Of a stretch of 64,000 nt of DNA, positions 1 through 13,700 are shown piece by piece. The stretch's first letter is position 1, and each line of letters opens with the position of its first letter. The translations under genes were made by a program, and so were the position numbers. Source of the DNA: Mesostigma viride (Eukaryota; Streptophyta; Mesostigmatophyceae; Mesostigmatales; Mesostigmataceae); contig RPFO01000434.1 in assembly GCA_009746045.1 (NCBI GenBank), positions 107,001 through 171,000 on the forward strand, given 5' to 3'. A model generated the notes under the pieces. That model was not told where the DNA came from. It did no database searches and saw only the letters and a program-made list of their open reading frames with translations.

Positions 1-878
1 GCTGGTGTTAAAGAAAGCGCGCTGGCCAAGTGCAGAAGAAAAACGTGTCCCAGCCCTCCTTAGCGACATGCAGTCTTAAATTGACATGTAACCAGAAATG
101 AGGGAGCCTTTTTGTGTGTTGCGTCGAGTTCATCCACCTGAAATCGCCAACAAAACCATTGCTGTCGTCGAAAACATCATTTCATGAACAATTCCGCGAT
201 CGATTGCCAATCGGCTTTCGGACAAGACACTTAAACTAGCAAGCTCGACCTGAACCGGAAATTTACGGAACAGAAACCAGAGCGAGGCCCTTTACATATG
301 ATTGACAAGCAGACGTTTTCTCACAGGCAGGCAAAGAGAACACAGCGTTCTAGATTGTATGCCGGAATATGGCTTCGCAAGGCCCCCGCTCGCCACTTCT
401 AACCCAACTTCACTCAAACTAGTTGAATCTCCTCCCTATCAAATGCTTCCCCATCTTGTCCCCCCATTACTACCTCAAAAACGGTTTCGAGATGACCATT
501 ACTCAATAAGCACGTGACCGCGTCACGTGGGTGCCAATACAAAGTAAAGGAACCTCCGACCCCTATCCACAAGTAAAGGAACCTCCGACCCCTATCCACA
601 AGTAAAGGAACCTCCGACCCCTATCCACAAGTAAAGGAACCTCCGACCCCTATCCGCAAGTAGAGGAACCTCCGACCCCTATCCACAAGTAAAGGAACCT
701 CCGACCCCTATCTACAAGTAGAGGAACCTCCGACCCCTATCCACAAGTAGAGGAACCTCCGACCCCAATGCACAACAAGGAGGGAGGTTTGAGATAGCCG
801 TGGATTGATCTTTCCCACCTTCTCCCGATTCGACTGGATTCTGACTCTTATTCTAATTCTAAGTGATAATTTTCTCAC
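1..878 (-). other. Partial intron after exon 41
   Basis: No exon with an ankyrin motif or acceptor/donor pair was found here. It holds the CACGTG-flanked leader and 29-bp minisatellite described separately and otherwise nothing recognised. Confidence 0.6.
497..771. repeat. Leader with inverted CACGTGAC arms plus 29-bp minisatellite (8 copies)
   Basis: Eight units of a 29-bp repeat (core GGAACCTCCGACCCCTATCC, cores starting near 549, 578, 607, 636, 665, 694, 723 and 752). It is preceded by a leader with an inverted repeat, CACGTGAC-CGC-GTCACGTG (about 511-529), and GGGTGCCAATACAAAG. The same leader and repeat recur at 46420-46545. Confidence 0.93.
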
Positions 879-1706
879 CTTATCCCTCGCGTCCACGAGC
901 GCCTTCCCCTCGAGCACGAGCAGCCGCACCACCTCGGCGTGCCCCCGCGCCGCGGCCACGTGCAGCGCCACGCGGCCGAGCTCGTCCACCGCGCGCACGT
1001 CCACGCGCACGACCGACTTCTGCAGCAGCGACTGGACAACCTTGGCATGGCCCTTCTCCACCGCGACCATGAAAGGCACCAGACCCGAGCTGTCGTCCCT
1101 ATGCATCGGGTCCGCCCTCGCCGCCATGAGCTCATTCACCGCACCCACGTCTCCCACCGCGCACGCCGAGCACAGCTGCGCCGCCAGGGACGCCTCCAGG
1201 TCGAGCTTGACGGGCGAGACCGCTGCCGAGGAGGCCGTGAGCGAGGCTGGCGTGTGGGGGGACGCGGGGTCCAGGGGCTTTTGGCCCGCCTGGGACCCTG
1301 CGGGTGAGGCTGGGACGGGCTTGCCTGTGGTCAAGCCAGAGTCGTCATCGTTGCTGCCCCCGCGGGGGGATCCGGTTGGCAGCTTGCTGCCCGCCAGCAC
1401 AATGCCCAAGGGGCTCGAGCTAGGCGACGGTGGCCCTTTACTAGGGCTGGTCAACTGTGTTTCGTGTTGGCTGCTCGGTCCCAAGGGGCTCTTGGCTCGC
1501 CGACCCGTGGGCGTGCTCGGGTTTGAAACCCGGTCGCGGTCGCGCGCTGCGCTCGCTCCTCCCGTCGAGAGGCCAGAGTGGCGACCATCACTGCCGCGGG
1601 GTGTGCTGACGCGATCAGGCGGGGCGGTCGCGTTGACGGCGGCCAGCTCCTTGAGCAGCTGCCGGACCTCGTCGGTGGCCGCCAGGTCCAACGGTGTCTT
1701 TCCGTC
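879..1706 (-). CDS. Exon 41: last ankyrin module in the window
   Basis: 276 codons, phase 0-0, acceptor CCACAG|GACGGA, donor AAG|GTGAGA. The longest module linker is Ser/Pro/Gly/Arg-rich (TPRGSDGRHSG, SPLGPSSQHE). Repeats LCSACAVGDVGAVNELM, LVPFMVAVEKGHAKVV and LGRVALHVAAARGHAEVV follow. The open donor shows that at least one more exon lies beyond the left edge. Confidence 0.92.
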
Positions 1707-4700
1707 CTGTGGGGTTGGGTGGAGGAAAAGGTTGGTGGCAGAAAATAGTAATTCAGACACTCCTGAGGATATCAAAAGGGGCTGGTGCAACAGAGATAGT
1801 TCTTCATCAACCAGGGTCAGTGAGTTAGGGGCGGCAGGTCAAGTGTTGCCTTGCCATGCTGTCAGCGCATCAGGACACAATGACTTAGACAGACACGTAC
1901 AGATAGGGTTGGCCTAACTTAATCGGTGTTGAAAATCACCTAAGATTGGGTTTGCAGGTGCAACAGGGGGGCCAGGAGCTGAGCCATACGCCAGTCAGCG
2001 TTGCAGGGTGTGGGTTGATTTGGAGTATAAAGAGATGGGGTTTGAAGGACCAAGACGCTTTAGGACAACAGCCAACTCTCACGCTCAAAACAAGACAAGG
2101 ATGACAGCTAACCCTCACGCTAGAAAGTAGACAAGGATGATAGCTAACCCTCACGCTAGAAAGTAGACAAGGATGATAGCTAACCCTCACGCTAGAAAGT
2201 AGACAAGGATGATAGCTAACCCTCACGCTAGAAAGTAGACAAGGATAGCGGCGCCCCATGCAAAAAGCTCCCCAAAGGCATTTGACGTCAATGTCAGCTG
2301 TCTCCACTTTGCTACAGCACTTTGCTGTACATGTGTTCTCTGGCGAATCCATTAACAGACCTACCCTTCCCTCCCTTCACATGCTCAAGCAGCACCACCC
2401 ACACTCACCTTATCCCTGAGGCTAAGGAGCGCCTTGCCCTCCAGCACAAGGATCCGGACCACCTCCGCGTGCCCCATTGCGGCTGCCAGGTGCACCGCCG
2501 TGCGCCCCTTATCGTCCATCTGGCTCACGTTCACCGGCAGGACGCTCTTCTCCAGGAGCGCCCTCACGATGACCGCGTGGCCACTCTCCGCGGCCACATG
2601 GAACGAGACCAGCCCCTTCTCGTCGCGGTTCATCGGGTCCGCGCGAGATGCCAGTAGCTCCTCCACCGTGGCCAGGTCCCCCGCCGCGCACGCCGCCGAG
2701 AGCTTCCCTGCGGTGGCGAGCTTGGACTCCTTTTTTTGCTTTGAGACCATCTGGACCGCCTCACGCAGGCGCGCGGCGGCCGCCGGCTTGGGGACTCTGC
2801 GCGCGCCCATGCGGGGACTGCCAGGGGGGCGGGGACTGCCAGGAGGGCGGGGACTGCCAGGAGGGCGGGGACTGCCAGGAGGGCGGGGACTGCCGGGGGA
2901 ACGGGGGCTCCCGGGGATGTGAGTGGCGCTGCGGGGGCTGATGGAGGCGGTGGTGATTGTCGCCAGCTCGCGTAGCAGGTTTCGGACTGTGTCGCCTGCA
3001 GCCACGTCCGCCGCTGTTTTCCCCGCCTGAGGAGAAGGAATGATAGGGACACCGGAGGTTTGGATGGCAGAGATTGTTTGGGTGGATGTTACAAAGGCAT
3101 TGTTGGCTTGCAGCACGCGTGCCTATAAATCGAACTCATGGGTGGTATGAGCGAGAGGTGATTTTGTCTCACAAGGCAGGAACACACTTGACGTGGGTGT
3201 TAAAAGAAACAAACTAGCAACAAACGAATATAGATGTTTGCGCAAGCATGCTGGATGTGGGCAGTACATACACCTGCCTACTTGCCAAACCTGACGCTTG
3301 GATTAGTTAACCACCAACCAGGCTAACATGACCCAGGCGCCAACGCCCAGCAAAGAGGTGCGGCATGGCGACGTCTGTCCACCCAGGCAACCAACTAGCG
3401 AGAACTCCACAACTTGACGAAGCAACCAACTTTGACAGACCAGGGAGCCAAGCAGCACCATCTTCCCTTGCCCCCACGTATCTCACCAGTCATGCACCCC
3501 AGCATTCACTGTCTCATGCTCACATGATGCACTACTCTCTTTGAAATAGCTAATATCCAAGCACCTGACAGCCCCCCTGCCCGCCCGCCCACCCACCTTG
3601 TCCTTGACATCCACTAGCGCCTTCCCCTCCAGCACCAGCAGCTTGACGACATCTGCATGGCCCCTCAGCGCCGCCACGTGAACGGCGGTCCGGCCCAACT
3701 CATCCACGGCGTTCACGTTGACCGGCAGGATCGACTTCTCCAACAGCGCCCTCACGACCCCCGCGTGGCCATGCTCCACCGCCACCAGGAATGGGACCAG
3801 CGCCGTGCCCTCCTCGCCCTTCATGGGGTCTGCCCCGGACGCCAGCAACAGCTCCACCGCTTTGACATCCCCCAGCGCGCATGCCTGCTGCATCTGGACC
3901 GCCATCGCCGCCGTGCCCACCGCCACCGCCACCTTGGGCGTTGTCTTCCCCGTCGCCACCGCCTGGATGGCGTCGGCAGGGACCAGCACGGCGCGGTGGG
4001 CTTGCTGCTCCGGCTGGCGGCTGGCAGATGTCACCGAGGTGGAAACCGCGGCACTCGAAGCTGGCGCTGGTACAGCTGGTTGAGCAACCTGCATTTCCGT
4101 GCCCGACGTGACCACTTCTTCTGCAGGAGCCGTACGCAAAGGCACGGCCTTGATGGCTTCCGCGCGCATCGCCACCGTCCGTGTGCCGTGCTCGACCTTG
4201 CTGGCCACTGCCGCATGTCCCTGGTGGTTACCGGCGGATGTCACGAACGAGATGGTGGTGGTCTCTGGGATGGCGGCGGTGGCGGATGTCAGCTCCTTGA
4301 GCAGCTGCCGCACCTCATCGGTGGCCGCCAGGTCCAGGGGGGTCTTGCCGTCCTGTGGGGGGGTGGATGGAGGGCAGGAGAGGGTGGCTGAGATAATCAG
4401 TCAAGAAAGCTAGGTGAACGAGGGTGGGTCAATGCAGGTTTCAGAGGCAAGATTTGACAACGTAGCAACTGCACTCTGTGGATGCTTTGAAACTGGGTTA
4501 TCTGGAATCACGCCAGCAGGTGGGATGACGCACGCCAGAGGGAGGGGCAGGTACCAGCCACCAACCATGAGCAAATAAGGCGGATACGGGGCAGTGCGTC
4601 TTACTGGGAATTCAACAAACGCATTCATGCCACATCGCGGCCGATGCAACACTGGCATCGTTAACTTACATGGGCAAAAAAGAAAGAAAAAAGAATTGAA

Positions 4701-7700
4701 GTACAAACAAGATAAAAAACATGAATGTGCACCTCTCGTGCGAGATCATGGTATAGAAACATAGGTGCCATGTCAACTGTGCGGGCATGTCGCAGTCTCA
4801 CGGGCCGTTACGTACGCAGACGTGTGAGCAATCAGGTAAGATTAAAGCCGACAATGCAACTATGAAAAGAAAAGTGACTGACTAGGATGTGATGTGACCA
4901 GTTTACGCATAGGATCAAGTGCAGCCCTTCATGACCGCTGGTGTTCCCATTCATGAAAAGCACATATAAAATATCTGCTGACACCATTTGCCATGAGCAC
5001 AAACACATACGATCACGTCGCAACTATCCATCTACGCTGCAGGCAGGCACACGGTTCCGCCGCAAGTCATTGCCGCCTGCAGCGGCAGAGCATGCCCTAG
5101 TCAGTTCCATCCCTGGCGCAATCGACATGAAACTGGGGGCCCAAACAATGCACACATGCACACATGCACACATGCACACATGCACACATGCACACATGCA
5201 AACACGCAAACTCTGCGACGCAAGCATGCATACGTGTTCAGGACCAGACCTTACAGTCATTCACGCCCTCCATTGGGTTTGAGGTTTTCGAGGGGTCAAC
5301 CCAACTTACGGCGTGAAGGGCTCTACATAATTGTACTAATTTGAGTAAAGATACTTAAATATACTATTCTGAACTACTTTGAACTTAGAATGCGGAAATC
5401 CTATGCGACCCAACTTCAGGCGTGACTGCCTGTACCTTCTCCGTGACACCGATAGAGACTTCCCCTCAACTGTCATCACGTCTCCGACCTCGTCCCTTTT
5501 GGCGGGATTCCACGAGTATTACGAAGGTTCCACACAGAAAGTTTTCTCTCACCTTGTCCCTCACGTCCACGAGCGCCTTCCCCTCGAGCACGAGCAGCCG
5601 CACCACCTCGGCGTGCCCCCGCGCCGCGGCCACATGCAGCGCCACGCGCCCTCGCTCGTCCACCACGTCCACGCGTACGACCGACTTCTGTAGCACCGAC
5701 TGGACAACCTTGGCGTGGCCCTTCTCCACCGCGACAAGGAAGGGAGTAATCCCGCCACCCTCATCACTGCCACTGGCCTCATCATCATCCAACCGTTGCA
5801 TCGGGTCCGCCCCTGCCACCAGCAGCTGCTCGACCGCCTTTGCGTCCCCGATTGCGCACGCCTGCCGCAGCTGGGTCGCCATTGACGCCTTGTCCGCCGT
5901 CATGGCAAAACGTGGCGCCGTCTTGCCCACATGCACCGCCGTGCCGGGTTCTGAGGACACCGAGACTTGCGCGATGTTCTCATGCGCCACTGTGGAGGAT
6001 TCCGCCCTAGCCGTCCAATCCTGGCTGATGGCAGGGGCCACAAAGGCGGCAACGGGCCCTGGTGCGGCAGAGCTTACGGTGGCAGCAGCGGTGGTGTCTG
6101 GGATGGAGGCACTCCCGGCGGCCAGGTCCTTGAGCAGTTGCCGCACCTCGTTCGACATGGCCACGTCCAGGGGGGTCTTGCCGCCCTGTGGAACGAGAAC
6201 AACATGCACGGCGGTGGCCCTTTGTTTCAAAATGGCTGTATGAATCCTTCCATCCAATAGTGCAAAAGCTTCTGCTCAGAACAAAACACAGTATTGTGAC
6301 GTGTCCAGGAAATACCGCCAACGATTCTATATGTTCATTATTCCTTCCTGCTGGGAACAAAACAAAGTATCGTGACGTGTCCAGGAAGTATGGCCCAGGG
6401 CCGTTCCGGACACCATGAAGAGCAGCCGAACGCTACCTGGCCGTTACAAAACAGGCGCCCGTCAGAGTCTTCATAGTCGGGTTTCGCATCGCACAAATAG
6501 TACGGCTGCCACACATGTCCACATGGAATGATCCCTTTACCTACATGCGCAGTCACGAGATTCAAGTAGCCTATGATAGAGTATGCGCAGTGCCAAAAGA
6601 TACTGTACTACCATAGCTAAGCACTATAGCTATAATAGTATAAAGACTACAAACTATGGCACTTCCACGAATGATGTTGATGGCTACAAGTTTCATAGTG
6701 ACCCTTGAGAACCTCGTTATAGCAAAGGACGAGAATTCACCCTAGTTCATACCCACCTTGCCTTGGCTCCCAGCGGAGCCTTGGCTTTCAATCAAAGAGA
6801 CCGCGACGACCCAATTATTCTTAGCAACAAGACCCACCTTGTCCTTGGCTCCCAACAGAGCCTTGGCTTCCAGCGAGAGGACTTTGACCAACTCCGCGTG
6901 CCCCTGCGACGCGGCCACGTGCAGCGCCGTGCGCCCCGACTCATCCGCCACGTTCACGTCCACCGGCACGACTGACTTATGCAGCAGCGCCCTCACAACC
7001 CCCGCGTGCCCCTTCTCCACCGCCACATGCAGCGCCGTCAGCCCGCTGCCCTCATTGCGGTGGGCTGGGTCAGCCCCCGCCACCAGCAGCTGCTCGACCG
7101 CCTTTGCATCCCCGATCGCACACGCCTGCCGCAGCTGGGTCGCCATCGATGCCTTGTCCGCCGTCATGGCAAACCGCGGCGCCGTCTTGCCCACGTGCAC
7201 CGCCTTGCCTGGTTCTGAGGACACCAAGACTTGCGCGATGCTCTCGTCGGCTGCTGCCGCTGTGGAGGATATTGCCCTAGCTGTCCCACCCTGGGTGATG
7301 GCAGAGGCAGCCATGGGCACTGGGATGGCAGTGCCCGTGCTCGCAGTGGTGGCGATTGCAGTTTGCGGGCGGCTGGCAGAGCTAAAGGTGTCAGCGGGGG
7401 TGGTGCCTGGAATGGCGGCACTCCCGGCGGCCAGGTCCTTGAGCAGTTGCCGCACCTCGTTCGACATGGCCACGTCCAGGGGGGTCTTGCCACCCTGTGG
7501 AAGGAGGACAACATGCACGGTGGTGACCCTTTGTTTGTGACTAAGCATGCGCTTATGAGTCCTTCCCATAAATAGCGCAAAAGCTTCTGTTTGGATAAAA
7601 GTACAGTATTGTCATGTGCTCAGGAAATATGGCCAACGGCCGTTCAGGAAACGATGAAGAGCAGCATAGGGACAAAGCTAAGTGCGAGCACAAAAGGAAT

Positions 7701-10700
7701 GTCGGTAAAAGCCTTCATGCCAGGTCTTGCATCGCACACATAGGAGAGCTGAAACACAAGTCTGCACGTAATGCTCCCTTTACCAAGTCACCCGATTCAG
7801 TTTGCGAACATGACAGGGCATGGGCAGTGCCGATCGATTGGGTGATACTATAGATAAGTACTGTAGCTAGTCAAGGACTGCAAACTATGGCAACTGCCAA
7901 ATCGACCATCTTGTTGACTACATGATTGAATGGAGTGAATATTCTCCTGAGTGACCATTGAGAACCTTGCTCTAGCAAAGGATGAGTGATTACGCTCAAG
8001 CTCATACCCATCTTGCCTTGGCTCCCAGCAGAGCCACGGCTTTCAAAGAAAGACACTGCAACGACCCAAATATCCTACGCAACAAGGCCCACCTTGTCCT
8101 TGGCTCCCAACAGAGCCTTGGCTTCCAGCGAGAGGACTTTGACCAACTCCGCGTGCCCCTGCGACGCGGCCACGTGCAGCGCCGTGCGCCCCGACTCATC
8201 CGCCACGTTCACGTCCACCGGCACGACTGACTTATGCAGCAGCGCCCTCACAACCCCCGCGTGCCCCTTCTCCACCGCCACATGCAGCGCCGTCAGCCCG
8301 CTGCCCTCATCGCGGTGGGCTGGGTCAGCCCCCGCCACCAGCAGCTGCTCGACCGCCTTTGCATCCCCGATCGCACACGCCTGCCGCAGCTGGGTCGCCA
8401 TCGATGCCTTGTCCGCCGTCATGGCCGACCGCGGCGCCGTCTTGCCCACGTGCACCGCCTTGCCTGGTTCTAAGGACACCAAGACTTGCGCGATGCTCTC
8501 GTCGGCTGCTGCCGCTGTGGAGGATATTGCCCTAGCTGTCCCACCCTGGGTGATGGCAGAGGCAGCCATGGGCACTGGGATGGCAGTGCCCGTGCTCGCA
8601 GTGGTGGCGATTGCAGTTTGCGGGCGGCTGGCAGAGCTAAAGGTGGCAGCGGGGGTGGTGCCTGGAATGGCGGCACTCCCGGCGGCCAGGTCCTTGAGCA
8701 GTTGCCGCACCTCGTTCGACATGGCCACGTCCAGGGGGGTCTTGCCACCCTGTGGAAGGAGGACAACATGCACGGTGGTGACCCTTTGTTTGTGACTAAG
8801 CATGCGCTTATGAGTCCTTCCCACAAATAGCGCAAAAGCTTCTGCTTGGATAAAAGTACAGTATTGTCATGTGCTCAGGAAATATGGCCAACGGCCGTTC
8901 AGGGAACGATGAAGAGCAGCATAGGGACAAAGCTAAGTGCGAGCACAAAAGGAATGTCGGTAAAAGCCTTCATGCCAGGTCTTGCATCGCACACATAGGA
9001 GAGCTGAAACACAAGTCTGCATGTAATGCTCCCTTTGCCAAGTCACCCGATTCAGTTTGCGAACAGGACAGGGCATGGGCAGTGCCGATCGATTGGGTGA
9101 TACTATAGATAAGTACTGTAGCTAGTCAAGGACTGCAAACTATGGCAACTGCCAAATCGACCATCTTGTTGACTACATGATTGAATGGAGTGAACATTCT
9201 CCTGAGTGACCATTGAGAACCTTGCTCTAGCAAAGGATGAGTGATTACGCTCAAGCTCATACCCATCTTGCCTTGGCTCCCAGCAGAGCCACGGCTTTCA
9301 AAGAAAGACACTGCAACGACCCAAGTATTCTTAGCAACAAGGCCCACCTTGTCCTTGGCTCCCAACAGAGCCTTGGCTTCCAGCGAGAGGACTTTGACCA
9401 ACTCCGCGTGCCCCTGCGACGCGGCCACGTGCAGCGCCGTGCGCCCCGACTCATCCGCCACGTTCACGTCCACCGGCACGACTGACTTATGCAGCAGCGC
9501 CCTCACAACCCCCGCGTGCCCCTTCTCCACCGCCACATGCAGCGCCGTCAGCCCGCTGCCCTCATCGCGGTGGGCTGGGTCAGCCCCCGCCACCAGCAGC
9601 TGCTCGACCGCCTTTGCATCCCCGATCGCACACGCCTGCCGCAGCTGGGTCGCCATCGATGCCTTGTCCGCCGTCATGGCCGACCGCGGCGCCGTCTTGC
9701 CCACGTGCACCGCCTTGCCTGGTTCTAAGGACACCAAGACTTGCGCGATGCTCTCGTCGGCTGCTGCCGCTGTGGAGGATATTGCCCTAGCTGTCCCACC
9801 CTGGGTGATGGCAGAGGCAGCCATGGGCACTGGGATGGCAGTGCCCGTGCTCGCAGTGGTGGCGATTGCAGTTTGCGGGCGGCTGGCAGAGCTAAAGGTG
9901 GCAGCGGGGGTGGTGCCTGGAATGGCGGCACTCCCGGCGGCCAGGTCCTTGAGCAGTTGCCGCACCTCGTTCGACATGGCCACGTCCAGGGGGGTCTTGC
10001 CACCCTGTGGAAGGAGGACAACATGCACGGTGGTGACCCTTTGTTTGTGACTAAGCATGCGCTTATGAGTCCTTCCCACAAATAGCGCAAAAGCTTCTGC
10101 TTGGATAAAAGTACAGTATTGTCATGTGCTCAGGAAATATGGCCAACGGCCGTTCAGGAAACGATGAAGAGCAGCATAGGGACAAAGCTAAGTGCGAGCA
10201 CAAAAGGAATGTCGGTAAAAGCCTTCATGCCAGGTCTTGCATCGCACACATAGGAGAGCTGAAACACAAGTCTGCATGTAATGCTCCCTTTGCCAAGTCA
10301 CCCGATTCAGTTTGCGAACATGACAGGGCATGGGCAGTGCCGATCGATTGGGTGATACTATAGATAAGTACTGTAGCTAGTCAAGGACTGCAAACTATGG
10401 CAACTGCCAAATCGACCATCTTGTTGACTACATGATTGAATGGAGTGAACATTCTCCTGAGTGACCATTGAGAACCTTGCTCTAGCAAAGGATGAGTGAT
10501 TACGCTCAAGCTCATACCCATCTTGCCTTGGCTCCCAGCAGAGCCACGGCTTTCAAAGAAAGACACTGCAACGACCCAAGTATTCTTAGCAACAAGGCCC
10601 ACCTTGTCCTTGGCTCCCAACAGAGCCTTGGCTTCCAGCGAGAGAACTTTGACCAACTCCGCGTGCCCCTGCGACGCGGCCACGTGCAGCGCCGTGCGCC

Positions 10701-13700
10701 CCGACTCATCCGCCACGTTCACGTCCACCGGCACGACTGACTTATGCAGCAGCGCCCTCACAACCCCCGCGTGCCCCTTCTCCACCGCCACATGCAGCGC
10801 CGTCAGCCCGCTGCCCTCATCGCGGTGGGCTGGGTCAGCCCCCGCCACCAGCAGCTGCTCGACCGCCTTTGCATCCCCGATCGCACACGCCTGCCGCAGC
10901 TGGGTCGCCATCGATGCCTTGTCCGCCGTCATGGCAAACCGCGGCGCCGTCTTGCCCACGTGCACCGCCTTGCCTGGTTCTAAGGACACCAAGACTTGCG
11001 CGATGCTCTCGTCGGCTGCTGCCGCTGTGGAGGATATTGCCCTAGCTGTCCCACCCTGGGTGATGGCAGAGGCAGCCATGGGCACTGGGATGGCAGTGCC
11101 CGTGCTCGCAGTGGTGGCGATTGCAGTTTGCGGGCGGCTGGCAGAGCTAAAGGTGGCAGCGGGGGTGGTGCCTGGAATGGCGGCACTCCCGGCGGCCAGG
11201 TCCTTGAGCAGTTGCCGCACCTCGTTCGACATGGCCACGTCCAGGGGGGTCTTGCCACCCTGTGGAAGGAGGACAACATGCACGGTGGTGACCCTTTGTT
11301 TGTGACAAAGCATGCGCTTATGAGTCCTTCCCACAAATAGCGCAAAAGCTTCTGCTTGGATAAAAGTACAGTATTGTCATGTGCTCAGGAAACATGGCCA
11401 ACGGCCGTTCAGGAAACGATGAAGAGCAGCATAGGGACAAGCTAAGTGCGAGCACAAAAGGAATGTCGGTAAAAGCCTTCATGCCAGGTCTTGCATCGCA
11501 CACATAGGAGAGCTGAAACACAAGTCTGCATGTAATGCTCCCTTTACCAAGTCACCCGATTCAGTTTGCGAACAGGACAGGGCATGGGCAGTGCCGATCG
11601 ATTGGGTGATACTATAGATAAGTACTGTAGCTAGTCAAGGACTGCAAACTATGGCAACTGCCAAATCGACCATCTTGTTGACTACACGATTGAATGGACT
11701 GAACATTCTCCTGAGTGACCATTGAGAACCTTGCTCTAGCAAAGGATGAGTGATTACGCTCAAGCTCATACCCATCTTGCCTTGGCTCCCAGCAGAGCCA
11801 CGGCTTTCAAAGAAAGACACTGCAACGACCCAAGTATTCTTAGCAACAAGGCCCACCTTGTCCTTGGCTCCCAACAGAGCCTTGGCTTCCAGCGAGAGAA
11901 CTTTGACCAACTCCGCGTGCCCCTGCGACGCGGCCACGTGCAGCGCCGTGCGCCCCGACTCATCCGCCACGTTCACGTCCACCGGCACGACTGACTTATG
12001 CAGCAGCGCCCTCACAACCCCCGCGTGCCCCTTCTCCACCGCCACATGCAGCGCCGTCAGCCCGCTGCCCTCATCGCGGTGGGCTGGGTCAGCCCCCGCC
12101 ACCAGCAGCTGCTCGACCGCCTTTGCATCCCCGATCGCACACGCCTGCCGCAGCTGGGTCGCCATCGATGCCTTGTCCGCCGTCATGGCAAACCGCGGCG
12201 CCGTCTTGCCCACGTGCACCGCCTTGCCTGGTTCTAAGGACACCAAGACTTGCGCGATGCTCTCGTCGGCTGCTGCCGCTGTGGAGGATATTGCCCTAGC
12301 TGTCCCACCCTGGGTGATGGCAGAGGCAGCCATGGGCACTGGGATGGCAGTGCCCGTGCTCGCAGTGGTGGCGATTGCAGTTTGCGGGCGGCTGGCAGAG
12401 CTAAAGGTGGCAGCGGGGGTGGTGCCTGGAATGGCGGCACTCCCGGCGGCCAGGTCCTTGAGCAGTTGCCGCACCTCGTTCGACATGGCCACGTCCAGGG
12501 GGGTCTTGCCGCCCTGTGGAACGAGAACAACATGCACGGTGGTGGCCCTTTGTTTGTGACAAAGCATGCGCTTATGAGTCCTTCCCACAAATAGCGCAAA
12601 AGCTTCTGCTTGGATAAAAGTACAGTATTGTCATGTGCTCAGGAAACATGGCCAACGGCCGTTCAGGAAACGATGAAGAGCAGCATAGGGACAAGCTAAG
12701 TGCGAGCACAAAAGGAATGTCGGTAAAAGCCTTCATGCCAGGTCTTGCATCGCACACATAGGAGAGCTGAAACACAAGTCTGCATGTAATGCTCCCTTTA
12801 CCAAGTCACCCGATTCAGTTTGCGAACAGGACAGGGCATGGGCAGTGCCGATCGATTGGGTGATACTATAGATAAGTACTGTAGCTAGTCAAGGACTGCA
12901 AACTATGGCAACTGCCAAATCGACCATCTTGTTGACTACACGATTGAATGGACTGAACATTCTCCTGAGTGACCATTGAGAACCTTGCTCTAGCAAAGGA
13001 TGAGTGATTACGCTCAAGCTCATACCCATCTTGCCTTGGCTCCCAGCAGAGCCACGGCTTTCAAAGAAAGACACTGCAACGACCCAAGTATTCTTAGCAA
13101 CAAGGCCCACCTTGTCCTTGGCTCCCAACTGAGCCTTGGCTTCCAGCGAGAGGACTTTGACCAGCTCCGCGTGCCCCTGCGACGCGGCCACGTGCAGCGC
13201 CGTGCGCCCCGACTCATCCGCCACGTTCACGTCCACCGGCACGACTGACTTATGCAGCAGCGCCCTCACAACCCCCGCGTGCCCCTTCTCCACCGCCACA
13301 TGCAGCGCCGTCAGCCCGCTGCCCTCATCGCGGTGGGCTGGGTCAGCCCCCGCCACCAGCAGCTGCTCGACCGCCTTTGCATCCCCGATCGCACACGCCT
13401 GCCGCAGCTGGGTCGCCATCGATGCCTTGTCCGCCGTCATGGCAAACCGCGGCGCCGTCTTGCCCACGTGCACCACCTTGCCTGGTTCTGAGGACACCAA
13501 GACTTGCGCGATGCTCTCGTCGGCTGCTGCCGCTGTGGAGGATATTGCCCTAGCTGTCCCACCCTGGGTGATGGCAGAGGCAGCCATGGGCACTGGGATG
13601 GCAGTGCCCGTGCTCGCAGTGGTGGCGATTGCAGTTTGCGGGCGGCTGGCAGAGCTAAAGGTGGCAGCAGCGGTGGTGTCTGGGATGGACGCACTCCCGG

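Noticed and set aside
708-878. Continuation of exon 41 to a stop at about 708 as the end of the gene
   Set aside because: The frame after KDK runs into non-ankyrin sequence and the minisatellite, while an AAG|GTGAGA donor sits at the same position as in every other module. A terminal-exon reading cannot be fully excluded.
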